A stretch of DNA of 64,000 bases from Nocardioides lijunqiniae (GCF_015024225.1 NZ_JACJGM010000003.1:124001-188000); one strand, 5' to 3'. Shown: positions 16,222 to 24,533, numbered from the stretch's first letter. Numbers and translations: made by a program. The notes: generated from the letters alone by a model not told the origin.

Positions 16222-18995
16222 CAGGCCTCGGTCGGCGCCGCGACGTAGTCGGGGTCGGCCGCCGGGGCGTCCGAGGTGACGCCCGCGCCCGCCTGGGCCT
16301 GCGAGGACCAGCTCTCGAGCTCGGTCATCACCGACGCGTGCTTGTCGACGCAGATGACCACGAGGTCGCCGCGGTTGGCCCGGGCCATCGCGTGGCGCAC
16401 GGCCTCGATCTCCTCGTGCACCTCCTCGACCTGCTTGCACCGGGCGCCGGCCTCCATGGCGGTCCGGACGCCCTCGGCGACCAGCCCGGCGACGTACCCT
16501 CGCTCGCGGCCGCGGAGCTGGACGTCCTCGCGGACGATGACGACGTCGAAGTGCTGGGCGGCGATCTCGCCCAGCTCGCGCATGTCCTGGTCGCGGCGGT
16601 CACCGGCGGTGGCGATGACGCCGATGCGCGACGGCCGGGCGAGGTCGTGCGAGGACGCCAGGGTCTCGCCCACCCGGTCGACGAAGTCGCCCAGCATGCG
16701 CATGCCGGGCGCGTTGTGGCAGTAGTCGACGATGACGTTGACGCCGTTGACCTCGACCTCGTTGAGGCGACCGGGGGAGAGGTAGTAGCTGGTGGAGAAC
16801 GTGCGCAGCCCCTGGCGGATGTCGTGGAGCGGGGCGCCGGCCGCGAAGGCCGCGGCGGCGGCGCCGAGCGCGTTCTGGACGTTCATGCGGGCGCGACCGC
16901 CGAACGTCGCGGGCAGCAGGTGCGTCCACGCCAGCTGCATCTCGCGCGGACCGTGCTTGACGACGATCATCTCGCCACGCTCGGAGGGGTTGAGCACCAG
17001 CGCCTTGCCGCCGCGGCGGCAGTGGGCGTCGATCATGTCGCGCGTCTCCGAGCCCGGCTCCTCCATCGAGAACCACACGACCTGGCCCGAGCAGCGCCGG
17101 CGCATCTCGCGCACCAGCGGGTCGTCGGCGTTGAGCACGGCGTGGCCGTCGCGGGGGACCGCCTCGACCAGCACGGCCTTGACATCGGCGAGCTGCTCCA
17201 CGGTGTCGATGCCGCGCAGGCCCAGGTGGTCGGGCTGCACGTTGAGGACGACGGCGACGTCGTTGCGCTCGTAGCCGAGACCCTCGCGCAGGATGCCCCC
17301 GCGCGCGACCTCGAAGACCGCGAAGTCGACGCGGGGGTTCTGCAGGACCATGCGCGCCGAGCGCGGCCCGGACGCGTCCGAGCGGATCAGGAGCCGCTCG
17401 TCGATGACGACGCCGTCGGTGGAGGTCATGCCGACCTTGCGGCCCATGCCCTTGAAGATGTGGCTGATCATCCGCGACGTGGTGGTCTTGCCGTTGGTGC
17501 CGGTCACGGCGACGATCGGGATCCGGCTGGTGGCGCCCGGCGGGAACAGCATGTCGACGACCGGCTTGGCGATGAACTGCGGCTCGCCGATCGTCGGGTG
17601 CGTGTGCATCCGGAAGCCCGGCGCGGCGTTGATCTCGCAGATCGCGCCGCCCGTCTCGCGCACCGGCTCGGTGATGTCGGGGCAGATGAAGTCGATGCCG
17701 GCGATGTCGAGGCCGACCATGCGGGCGGCCTCCTCGGCGATCTCGACGTTCTCGGGGTGCGCCTCGAAGGTGCGGTCGATGGAGATGCCGCCGGTGGACA
17801 TGTTGCCGGTGAGGGCGAGCTTGACGACCTGGCCGTCGGGAGGCACGTCGGTCATGGCGAAGCCCTGCTCGCGGACCAGCTCGACGGCGGCGTCGTCGAC
17901 CTTGATCCGGGTCAGGACCTTCTCGTGCCCGACGCCGCGGCGCGGGTCGGCGTTGGCGGTGTCGACGAGCTGCTCGACGGTGCTGGTGCCGTCACCGGTG
18001 ACGGAGGCCGGCACCCGCTCGGCGATGGCGGCGACGCGGCCGTCGATGATCAGGCAGCGGTAGTCCTTGCCGAGGATCAGCGACTCGACCACGACGACGC
18101 CGCGACGCGACTGCTCCTTGGCGATGGGGAACGCCTCGCGCACGTCGTCGGCGTCCTGCAGGTCCAGGCAGACGCCGCGTCCGTGGTTGCCGTCGAGCGG
18201 CTTGACCACGACGGGGTAGCCGATGCGGTCGGCCGCGCGGACCGCCTGGTCCTCGGTGCGGACGGTGTCCTGCTTGGGGACCGGGAGTCCCGCGGCGCCG
18301 AGGAGCCGGGTCGTCAGGTCCTTGTCGGAGGCGATGTCCACGGCGATCGCCGAGGTGTTGGACGTCATCGTGGCGCGGATGCGCTTGGCGTGGACGCCCT
18401 GCCCGAGCTGGACCAGGGAGTGCTGGTTGAGCCGGATCCAGGGGATGTCGCGCGACACGGCCTCGTCGAGGATGGCCTGCGTGGACGGGCCGAACGCCGT
18501 GCGCTCGGCGCGCAGGATGAACGACTCGAGCTCGTCGTCCCAGTCGAGCTCCGGGTCGGCCTGCACGAGGTGGTTGACCAGGCGGACGGCCAGGCGCGCG
18601 GCGGCGAGGCCGACCTGCTCGTCGGCGTACCCGAAGATGACGTTGTAAACGCCCTTCTTGCCGCGGACCTGGCGGGTCTTGCCGCGGCGGATGTCGTGGC
18701 CGACGACCTGCTGCAGCGCCAGCGCGGTGTGCTCCGCGACGTGGCCCAGCCAGGTGCCCTCGTTGAGGCGCTCGACGAAGCCGCCGCGCTTGCCACGCGA
18801 GCAGGAGTGCTCGCGCAGGCCGGGCAGCATCTGCAGGAGGTTGTCGGTGAAGCCGGGGATGGTGTTGGTCGGGAAGTCCTCGAGGGAGCCGAGGTCCACG
18901 ACGAGGTGGATGGCCTTGTCGTAGGACCAGATGTTGGCTCCGCGGTAGACCCGCGTCTCGATGATGTCGAGGTCGGGGGTGGGGCGTTCGCTCAT
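16221..18995 (-). CDS. cphA: cyanophycin synthetase
   Basis: A 924-residue enzyme that polymerises aspartate and arginine into multi-L-arginyl-poly-L-aspartate with ATP. The domains are all present. The N-terminal domain spans about residues 1-160. The ATP-grasp domain is at about 215-485, with PVVVKPLDGNHGRGV at 261-275 and the metal-binding EINAAPG at 454-460. The Mur-ligase-like domain is at about 490-880, with P-loop VTGTNGKTTT (497-506), NADDP and DYCHNAPG. Both catalytic halves look intact, unlike CphA2 types. The length is at the upper end of the family through a C-terminal Ala-rich tail. It overlaps the cphB stop by four bases, so the polymerase and its hydrolase are made from one transcript. 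Confidence 0.93.
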   Translation of the reverse strand: MSERPTPDLDIIETRVYRGANIWSYDKAIHLVVDLGSLEDFPTNTIPGFTDNLLQMLPGLREHSCSRGKRGGFVERLNEGTWLGHVAEHTALALQQVVGHDIRRGKTRQVRGKKGVYNVIFGYADEQVGLAAARLAVRLVNHLVQADPELDWDDELESFILRAERTAFGPSTQAILDEAVSRDIPWIRLNQHSLVQLGQGVHAKRIRATMTSNTSAIAVDIASDKDLTTRLLGAAGLPVPKQDTVRTEDQAVRAADRIGYPVVVKPLDGNHGRGVCLDLQDADDVREAFPIAKEQSRRGVVVVESLILGKDYRCLIIDGRVAAIAERVPASVTGDGTSTVEQLVDTANADPRRGVGHEKVLTRIKVDDAAVELVREQGFAMTDVPPDGQVVKLALTGNMSTGGISIDRTFEAHPENVEIAEEAARMVGLDIAGIDFICPDITEPVRETGGAICEINAAPGFRMHTHPTIGEPQFIAKPVVDMLFPPGATSRIPIVAVTGTNGKTTTSRMISHIFKGMGRKVGMTSTDGVVIDERLLIRSDASGPRSARMVLQNPRVDFAVFEVARGGILREGLGYERNDVAVVLNVQPDHLGLRGIDTVEQLADVKAVLVEAVPRDGHAVLNADDPLVREMRRRCSGQVVWFSMEEPGSETRDMIDAHCRRGGKALVLNPSERGEMIVVKHGPREMQLAWTHLLPATFGGRARMNVQNALGAAAAAFAAGAPLHDIRQGLRTFSTSYYLSPGRLNEVEVNGVNVIVDYCHNAPGMRMLGDFVDRVGETLASSHDLARPSRIGVIATAGDRRDQDMRELGEIAAQHFDVVIVREDVQLRGRERGYVAGLVAEGVRTAMEAGARCKQVEEVHEEIEAVRHAMARANRGDLVVICVDKHASVMTELESWSSQAQAGAGVTSDAPAADPDYVAAPTEA

Positions 18996-19984
18996 GAGGT
19001 GACTCCGTCCGGTCCGTGGGTGGGCGGTGTGCTCTGGCGCCGGGCCCGCGCGAGGCGTCGACGGAGGGCGGTGGGCGAGGCGTCGGCGGCGGCGATGTCG
19101 CGCGCCATCTGGCGCAGGTCGTGGCTGGCCTCCGCGATCTCGGCGGCCTCCTCGAGGTCGACGCGCTGGTCGGGCGCCACGAGGGTGCGGGTGGTGAGGT
19201 CGAAGGTGGCGCCCGCCGGGAGCGCGTGGAGGACCACCCCGCTGGCGAGGATCGGCGCGGAGCGCTTGGCCTCGAACGCGTCCGTGGTGATGCGGGCGGG
19301 GTCGAAGATCGTGACCGCGCCGCGGCCCACCACGCGGAGCACCTCGTGCTCCTCGCCGTCGACGTCACGGCGCTCGACGACCGCGGCGGTGTCCTCGTCG
19401 ACGCCGAGGCCCAGCAGCTGGGGTGACTGGGCGACGATCATCAGCAGCCGACCGTAGCGGTTGCGCTGGTCGAAGTGCTGGTCGATGACCGACGACTGGA
19501 GCAGGCCGAGCCCGGCGGCGACCTGGGTCATCCGCTGCTTGGCCGTCGCGCCCGGGCCGCCGAACGCGACCATGTGGCTGGACTGGATGCTGGCGCCCGC
19601 CGACGTACCGGCCACGACCACGCCGCGCTCGTGGGCGGCGATGATCGCCTCGCCCAGCGGGGTGCCGCCGATGATCGCGGACAGCTTGAGCTGGTTGCCG
19701 CCGGTCATGAAGATGCCGGTGGCATCGGCGAGGGTCTTGACCAGCGCCTCGTCGTGGGCGTCCTCGCGACTCTCGGGGCGGATGGCGATCACGTCCGCGG
19801 CGCCCTCGCGCCGGAACAGGGCGTCGTAGACCTGCACGACCTCGATCCCGAGGGACGAGGCGGTCGGGATGACCGCGATGCGTGCGTCAGCCCCACCCGC
19901 TGCTGCGACGAACTCCTTGAGGATGCTGCGCCGGCGGAGCTTGTCCTCGGCGCCGCCGATGATCATGAGGGGTCCCTTGGGCAT
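18992..19984 (-). CDS. cphB: cyanophycinase
   Basis: A 330-residue S51-family serine peptidase homologue. The nucleophile is Ser128 in VVVAGTSAGASI, with MTGGNQLKLS before it and IDQHFDQRNRYGRL after it, all typical of cyanophycinase, which cuts the polymer to beta-Asp-Arg dipeptides. The charged C-terminal tail (about 60 residues) is longer than usual. The ATG at 19984 is preferred over the GTG at 19993 because TAGGGT lies 7 bases before the ATG. It leads the operon with cphA, a cupin and a membrane protein. No isoaspartyl dipeptidase gene is recognised nearby. Confidence 0.9.
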   Translation of the reverse strand: MPKGPLMIIGGAEDKLRRRSILKEFVAAAGGADARIAVIPTASSLGIEVVQVYDALFRREGAADVIAIRPESREDAHDEALVKTLADATGIFMTGGNQLKLSAIIGGTPLGEAIIAAHERGVVVAGTSAGASIQSSHMVAFGGPGATAKQRMTQVAAGLGLLQSSVIDQHFDQRNRYGRLLMIVAQSPQLLGLGVDEDTAAVVERRDVDGEEHEVLRVVGRGAVTIFDPARITTDAFEAKRSAPILASGVVLHALPAGATFDLTTRTLVAPDQRVDLEEAAEIAEASHDLRQMARDIAAADASPTALRRRLARARRQSTPPTHGPDGVTS

Positions 19985-19991
19985 GCGAGTC

Positions 19992-19997
19992 ACCCTA
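19992..19997 (-). promoter_or_regulatory. -10 hexamer TAGGGT (minus strand) for the cph operon
   Basis: TAGGGT lies 7 bases before the cphB ATG. Its first two bases are shared with the plus-strand hexamer TATGGT, so the two divergent promoters cannot easily be occupied at once. Confidence 0.55.
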
Positions 19998-20001
19998 TGG
20001 T
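19996..20001 (+). promoter_or_regulatory. -10 hexamer TATGGT for the sixA-like gene
   Basis: TATGGT lies 6 bases before the ATG at 20008 and overlaps the cph hexamer on the other strand. Confidence 0.5.
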
Positions 20002-20007
20002 GTGCAG

Positions 20008-20523
20008 ATGCCCGCAGCTCACCGCACCATCGTGGTCATGCGTCACGCCAAGGCCGAGCAGGTCGGCGACACCGACCAGCAGCGGGCGCTGGCCGCCTGC
20101 GGTCACGACGACGCCGCCGCCGCCGGCGCGTGGCTCGCCGCGCGCGACGTCCGCCCCGACGTGGCGCTGGTCTCCGCCGCCACCCGCACCCAGCAGACCT
20201 GGGCCGCCCTGGCCACCGGCGCGTCGTGGGACCTCGAGCCGTCGCTGGACGAGGGCCTCTACGCCGCCGGCCCCGACACCGTCCTGGACCTCCTGCGCGC
20301 GCTGCCCGACTCCGCGTCGAGCGTCGTGGTCGTCGGCCACAACCCCACCATGGCCTACGTCGCCACCACCCTCGACGACGGCGACGGCGACCCCACCGCC
20401 GCCACCGAGCTCGCCGCCGGCTTCCCCACCTGCTCCCTCGCCGTCTTCTCCTACACCGGCCCCTGGTCCGACCTCGACCTCGGCTCCGCCCGGCTTGACG
20501 CGTTCCACGTCGCTCGCGGGTAG
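20008..20523 (+). CDS. SixA-type phosphohistidine phosphatase family protein
   Basis: A 171-residue histidine phosphatase with the RHG-type motif VVMRHAKAEQ at the N-terminus and the second catalytic histidine in VVVGHNPTM. The short length and MRHAKAE are typical of the SixA group, which removes phosphate from histidine phosphotransfer domains; other substrates are possible. The ATG at 20008 is preferred to the GTG at 20002 because of the hexamer. A palindrome beginning 10 bases after the stop may end transcription. Confidence 0.85.
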   Translation: MPAAHRTIVVMRHAKAEQVGDTDQQRALAACGHDDAAAAGAWLAARDVRPDVALVSAATRTQQTWAALATGASWDLEPSLDEGLYAAGPDTVLDLLRALPDSASSVVVVGHNPTMAYVATTLDDGDGDPTAATELAAGFPTCSLAVFSYTGPWSDLDLGSARLDAFHVARG

Positions 20524-20532
20524 CGGGGTCAG

Positions 20533-20613
20533 CAGGTTTTTCAGCAGATGCGGAAAAACCTGAGGTTCTGGGCCGAAGTTCTGGCCCAGAAGCGTGCCTC
20601 AAGGCCCAGAAGC
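20533..20613. repeat. left palindromic boundary of the single-gene cassette
   Basis: Two hairpins lie here. The first (20533-20562) has arms CAGGTTTTTC and GAAAAACCTG. The second (20566-20591) has arms TTCTGGGCC and GGCCCAGAA around an eight-base loop, with a further GGCCCAGAAGC at 20603-20613. The 30-base first hairpin matches 21748-21777 at 29 of 30 positions. The rest of the gap to 20723 shows no gene. Confidence 0.75.
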
Positions 20614-20723
20614 TCTCGCTCGTCGGGCCGGTCGTTGTCCCGGGGAGTGGTTGAACCAGTGACCATCCACAGGCTGGCCCCCGCCGCCCGGCGGGTACGT
20701 CGCTCCTGGCCGAGCGTGGGCGC

Positions 20724-21689
20724 ATGCTGCTTCCGACGACGACGCGTCCTGCCGACGACCCGCGCAACGGCTCCTTGATCTTCCGGCGCGACCTCCTCGC
20801 CCGGGGATACGACGACCGCGCGATCGCACGGCTCGTGCGCCGGGAGGGGCTCGTCAAGATCCGAGCCGGCGCCTACGTGCCGTCACAGGTGTGGAGTGCG
20901 AGCGACGCTCAGGCCCGCTTCGTGCTGCGCGGCCGGGCCGTCCTCGGCGCGTCCCGGACTCCCGTCGTCCTGTCGCACACGTCGGCGCTGGCCGAGTGGG
21001 ACGTACCGCTGTGGGGCTTCGACCTCTCCACGGTCCACACCACTCGGACCGACGAGCTGTCCGGCAGGCACGGCCGCGACATCCACCAGCATGAGGGGCG
21101 TATGTGGCCAGGAGATCTGGCCGTGGTCAACGGCGTTCCTGTCATGACTCCGGCGCGTGCCTGTCTGGAGGCGGTCACGGTGGGCTCCACTGAGTCGGCG
21201 CTGTGTGCCACCAACGACGTCCTGCACCGCCGACTGGCCACGCCCGCGCGCCTTCACGGCCAGTACGTCGGCATGGAGAACTGGCCGAACACCCTGGAGG
21301 TGGAGCTCCTCCTGAGACTGTGCGACCGGAGGATCGAGTCGGTGGGGGAGAGCCGGTTCTTCTGGTGCTGCTTCCAGCAGGGGTTGCCTCGTCCCACGGT
21401 GCAGTACGTCGTCAGGGACGCCTCGGGGCGGGTGGTGGCGCGTCTCGACTTCGCATGGCCGCGGCACCGGGTCTGGCTCGAGTTCGACGGGAAGGTGAAG
21501 TACGAGGGACTCCTCGGGCCCGGTGAACGGGCCAGCGACGTGGTCCTGCGGGAGCGCGACCGAGAGCGGATGGTCGCCCGGTTGACCGGGTGGCGTTGCA
21601 TCAGGATCACGTGGTCCGACCTGGCCGACCCCATCAGGCTCGCCGCGAGCGTCCGTGCCGAGCTGCAGCAGGCCGCGATCGCGTCCTGA
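20724..21689 (+). CDS. AbiEi-like N-terminal domain plus DUF559-like endonuclease-fold protein
   Basis: A 321-residue protein. The N-terminal 65 residues (FRRDLLARGYDDRAIARLVR ... VKIRAGAYVP) form a winged-helix-like domain seen in type IV antitoxins such as AbiEi. The C-terminal part (about 225-315), with ARLDFAWP, VWLEFDGKVKYE and RERDRERMVARLTGWRCIRITW, fits a Vsr/DUF559 PD-(D/E)xK nuclease-like fold, with D, E and K in suitable places. No cognate AbiEii toxin is adjacent, so a classical toxin pair is not supported. Base composition looks less GC-rich than the neighbours, and near-identical palindromes bound the gene, both signs of transfer. The ATG at 20724 has no clear leader signals. 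Confidence 0.7.
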   Translation: MLLPTTTRPADDPRNGSLIFRRDLLARGYDDRAIARLVRREGLVKIRAGAYVPSQVWSASDAQARFVLRGRAVLGASRTPVVLSHTSALAEWDVPLWGFDLSTVHTTRTDELSGRHGRDIHQHEGRMWPGDLAVVNGVPVMTPARACLEAVTVGSTESALCATNDVLHRRLATPARLHGQYVGMENWPNTLEVELLLRLCDRRIESVGESRFFWCCFQQGLPRPTVQYVVRDASGRVVARLDFAWPRHRVWLEFDGKVKYEGLLGPGERASDVVLRERDRERMVARLTGWRCIRITWSDLADPIRLAASVRAELQQAAIAS

Positions 21690-21693
21690 AGCG

Positions 21694-21777
21694 AGCGCTT
21701 CTGGGCATTCCCAAGCGCTTCTGGGCCGAAGTTTCGCCCCGGAAGCGCAGGTTTTTCAGCAGATGCTGAAAAACCTG
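21694..21777. repeat. right palindromic boundary of the single-gene cassette
   Basis: AGCGCTTCTGGGC occurs directly at 21694 and 21714. The second copy begins a hairpin that closes with GGAAGCG near 21747. At 21748-21777 a perfect 14-base-arm hairpin follows: CAGGTTTTTCAGCA, two bases, TGCTGAAAAACCTG. It ends one base before the serB stop, so it could also serve as a two-way terminator. Confidence 0.75.
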
Positions 21778-21778
21778 C

Positions 21779-22999
21779 TCAGGACACCGGCGGCGAGGGG
21801 GTGACGATGCCGGCCTCGGCGTCGGCCATCTCGATCTCCTCACGGGAGATGCCGAGGAGGTAGACGATGGCGTCGAGGTAGGGGACGTTGACGGAGGTGT
21901 CGGCCGCCTGCTGGACGATGGGGCGGGCGTTGTAGGCGATGCCGAGGCCGGCGGCGTTGAGCATGTCGAGGTCGTTGGCGCCGTCGCCGATGGCGATGAC
22001 GGCGGCCTCGGGGACGCCGACCTTCTCCGCGAACTCGCGCAGCGCGCGGGCCTTGCCGGCGCGGTCGACGACGTCGCCCACGATCTCGCCGGTGATGACG
22101 CCGTCGACGATCTCGAGCTCGTTGGCGCGGGCGTAGTGGATGCCGAGGTCCTGGGCGAGGCGGTCGGTAATCTGGCTGAACCCGCCGGAGACGATCGCGA
22201 AGCGGTAGCCCAGGCGTCGCAGGGTGCGCACCATCGTGCGGGCGCCCGGGGTCACGACGATCTCGTCGTAGACCTCGTCGAGGGCGGAGGCGTCCAGGCC
22301 GGCGAGCAGGCGCACCCGGGCGCGCAGCGAGGCCTCGAAGTCGAGCTCGCCGCGCATCGCCGACTCCGTGATCCGGGCGACCTCCGCCTCGTGGCCGGCG
22401 TGGGCGGCAAGCATCTCGATGACCTCGCCCTGGATCAGGGTGGAGTCGACGTCGAGGACGATCAGGCGCATGCCGCGGCGCAGGAGGTTGGCGGGCTGGA
22501 CGGCAACGTCGACCGACTGGGCGGCGGCCTCGGCGGCGAGCAGGGCGCGCAGCCGCTCCGGGTCGGCGCCGGAGACGTGCAGGTCGATCGCGGTGACGGG
22601 GTAGCGGGCCATCCGCTCGATCCGGTCGATGTTGCCGCCGCAGTCGGCGATCCGGCCGGCGATCGCGGACATCGCGCCGGCCTTGAGCGGCGAGCCGATG
22701 ATCGTGACGTGCGAGCGGCCGTCGCGGCGCGGCTTGTTGTCGCCCGAGCCACGGTCGACCTCGACGACCATGCCGAGCGCCGCGGCGGTCTCCTCGACGG
22801 CGGCCTTGAGCCTGCGCCAGTCGCGCGGCGCGGTCACCAGGACGCCCAGGATGAGGCGGCGCCGGAGCAGGATCTGCTCGATGTCGAGCACCTCGACCCC
22901 GGCCTGCGCGAGCGCGGCGAAGACCGAGGAGGTCACGCCGGGGCGGTCCTTGCCGGTGAGGGTGATCAGGAGCGTCTCGGGCTTCGACGTGGGGCTCAT
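21779..22999 (-). CDS. serB: phosphoserine phosphatase with N-terminal ACT domains
   Basis: A 406-residue enzyme for the last step of serine synthesis. Residues 8-85 and 95-170 are two ACT-like regulatory domains (LLITLTGKDRPGVTSSVF and VTIIGSPLKAGAMSAIAGRI), the arrangement found in mycobacterial SerB2. The HAD domain follows with DVDST at 183-187 (nucleophile D183, acid D185), VSGGF at 270-274 and GDGANDLDM at 338-346. The start is the ATG at 22999, 10 bases after TAGCCT; the longer frame would run through the neighbouring promoter. The ACT domains suggest amino-acid feedback, as in SerB2. Confidence 0.93.
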   Translation of the reverse strand: MSPTSKPETLLITLTGKDRPGVTSSVFAALAQAGVEVLDIEQILLRRRLILGVLVTAPRDWRRLKAAVEETAAALGMVVEVDRGSGDNKPRRDGRSHVTIIGSPLKAGAMSAIAGRIADCGGNIDRIERMARYPVTAIDLHVSGADPERLRALLAAEAAAQSVDVAVQPANLLRRGMRLIVLDVDSTLIQGEVIEMLAAHAGHEAEVARITESAMRGELDFEASLRARVRLLAGLDASALDEVYDEIVVTPGARTMVRTLRRLGYRFAIVSGGFSQITDRLAQDLGIHYARANELEIVDGVITGEIVGDVVDRAGKARALREFAEKVGVPEAAVIAIGDGANDLDMLNAAGLGIAYNARPIVQQAADTSVNVPYLDAIVYLLGISREEIEMADAEAGIVTPSPPVS

Positions 23000-23009
23000 G
23001 ATGAGGGCG

Positions 23010-23015
23010 AGGCTA
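23010..23015 (-). promoter_or_regulatory. -10 hexamer TAGCCT (minus strand) for serB
   Basis: TAGCCT lies 10 bases before the serB ATG at 22999, leaving no room for a ribosome binding site. Confidence 0.45.
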
Positions 23016-23059
23016 TCGCCCGCCCGCGGGGTGTCGGTGGCCCCGTCCATGCTGGGGCC

Positions 23060-23428
23060 ATGTCCGACACCGACAGCACCGCCCGCCTGCTGGAGCGCTA
23101 CGGCGCCGCCGTCTCGGGCCGCGACTGGGTGGCCCTGGCCTCCCTGCTCGCGCCCTCCTTCAGCGCCACCCTGCTCCACACCGGGGAGCGCTTCGACCGC
23201 GACGGCTTCGTCGCGCTCAACGCCGACTACCTCGGCGACTGGGTCTTCCACGTCGACGAGGTCGTCGACGGCGGGGCGCGCTCGGTGCTCCGGTCGCACA
23301 CCGTCCTCGGCGAGGAGACCTACCACGCGGCGTCCTTCGCGGTCGCCGTCGACGGGCTCCTGACCGAGCTGGTCGAGGTCTGGACCGAGGCTGTCGCCGC
23401 CCACCCCACCCGAGGAGAGACCGCATGA
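23060..23428 (+). CDS. NTF2/SnoaL-like domain protein
   Basis: A 122-residue protein with the pattern of the NTF2-like alpha+beta barrel: an N-terminal helix RLLERYGAAVSGRDWVALASLL, then FSATLLHTGERFDRDGFVALNADY and beta strands ending WTEAV. Members include small isomerases, hydrolases and accessory domains. No catalytic set can be assigned. The ATG at 23060 is chosen because the frame upstream lies opposite serB. It overlaps the VOC gene by four bases (ATGA), so the two are probably co-translated. Confidence 0.65.
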   Translation: MSDTDSTARLLERYGAAVSGRDWVALASLLAPSFSATLLHTGERFDRDGFVALNADYLGDWVFHVDEVVDGGARSVLRSHTVLGEETYHAASFAVAVDGLLTELVEVWTEAVAAHPTRGETA

Positions 23429-23784
23429 CGCACACCCACCACGCGCTCGACTACGTCGAGCTCCAGGTCAGCGACCTGCCGACCGCGCGCACGTTCTACG
23501 AGCGCGCCTTCGGCTGGACGTTCAACGACTACGGCCCCGCCTACGCCGGCATCCGCTCCGCCGACGGCGAGGGCGAGGTCGGCGGGCTGAGCGCCGCCGG
23601 GGAGGCCCCGGTGCCCGGCGGTCCCCTGGTGCTGCTCTACTCCGGCGACCTCGACGGGTCCGTGCGGGCCGTCCAGGAGGCCGGGGGACGGGTCACCGAG
23701 GGTCCCTACGACTTCCCGGGCGGTCGCCGCTTCCACTTCGCCGACCCCAGCGGCAACGTGCTCGGGGTCTGGGCGGAGGGCTAG
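23425..23784 (+). CDS. VOC (glyoxalase/bleomycin-resistance fold) family protein
   Basis: A 119-residue single VOC module pair. The N-terminus DYVELQVSDLPTARTFYERAFGW and C-terminus FHFADPSGNVLGVW are the standard ends of this fold. Metal ligands are incomplete (glutamate in VELQ, none clear at the end), as in CFP-32-like proteins of actinobacteria, so lyase activity is unproven. It is coupled to the NTF2-like gene and ends three bases before the opposed unknown gene. Confidence 0.8.
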   Translation: MTHTHHALDYVELQVSDLPTARTFYERAFGWTFNDYGPAYAGIRSADGEGEVGGLSAAGEAPVPGGPLVLLYSGDLDGSVRAVQEAGGRVTEGPYDFPGGRRFHFADPSGNVLGVWAEG

Positions 23785-23787
23785 GAG

Positions 23788-24519
23788 CTACGACGGTGGC
23801 CAGACCTCGGGGGAGAAGGCAGCGACGAGGGCACGGCGCCCCGCGCGCTCCAACGGCGCCAGCGCGCCACGGCGGGCCGCGATCTCCGCCGCGCTGACCG
23901 CGCCACCGTCGTCCGCCAGGGCGAGGTCCACGATCCCGAGCGCCTGCATCGCGCGGGCCGCCAGGTCGACGCACCTCGACGGGACGCCCGGTGGTGCGTC
24001 GGGCACGGCGAGGTGGCGCAGGTTCAGCAGCTGGTCGGCCACCTCCGGGCGCCACCGCGCCACGTCGAGGGCCGCGAGGTCGCGTGCGCTCTCGAGCACC
24101 GTCGCGCGCAGGCCGCGGTCCGACTCGCCCACGTCGGGCAGCTGCCGGGGAGCGGCCGACTGCGCCTGCCACTCGTACGTCGGTCCAACGGCGCGCGGCA
24201 CCAGCCCGATGCCGGCGCCGATGGCGACGACCGCCTCGCCGACGTCGAGCGCGTCGGTGTTGAACGCGCGCGGCCCGCCCAGCCCCACCGGGTCGCCCTC
24301 GGCGGGGAACGCCGCCCCGAAGCCGGTGGCGCCCCGACTGCGCAGCCGCGCCAGGGCCGTGAGGAGGGGCTCGGTGCCGTCGTCGTCGAGACCGCCGACG
24401 ACGTGCGAGACGCTGTCGGTCAGCAGCGCGTCCAGGAGCTCGTCCGCGACGATGTGCCCGCGGAGCCAGGAGGTGCCCCACCACGCGACTCGGGCCGAGA
24501 TCGCCAGGGGGCTGCTCAC
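23788..24519 (-). CDS. conserved hypothetical protein, 243 residues
   Basis: I do not recognise a named domain. The N-terminus LAISARVAWWGTSWLRGHIVADELLDALL is well ordered and looks conserved among actinobacteria. The middle contains GLVPRAVGPTYEWQ and the end is a helical, leucine-rich region. No membrane helix or signal peptide is seen. The GTG at 24519 follows TACCAT by 8 bases. The gene converges with the VOC gene and diverges from an ABC ATPase. Codon use and composition match the neighbours. Confidence 0.6.
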   Translation of the reverse strand: MSSPLAISARVAWWGTSWLRGHIVADELLDALLTDSVSHVVGGLDDDGTEPLLTALARLRSRGATGFGAAFPAEGDPVGLGGPRAFNTDALDVGEAVVAIGAGIGLVPRAVGPTYEWQAQSAAPRQLPDVGESDRGLRATVLESARDLAALDVARWRPEVADQLLNLRHLAVPDAPPGVPSRCVDLAARAMQALGIVDLALADDGGAVSAAEIAARRGALAPLERAGRRALVAAFSPEVWPPS

Positions 24520-24527
24520 GACGGCCG

Positions 24528-24533
24528 ATGGTA
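24528..24533 (-). promoter_or_regulatory. -10 hexamer TACCAT (minus strand)
   Basis: TACCAT lies 8 bases before the GTG at 24519 on the minus strand, opposite the ABC ATPase promoter. Confidence 0.4.

Noticed and set aside
16338-19457. 1039-codon plus-strand frame opposite cphA/cphB
   Set aside because: The minus strand encodes two clearly recognised enzymes over the whole length; the plus frame has only biased composition.
20724-21689. Type IV toxin-antitoxin pair
   Set aside because: Only the AbiEi-like N-terminal domain is present; no AbiEii nucleotidyltransferase gene is adjacent.
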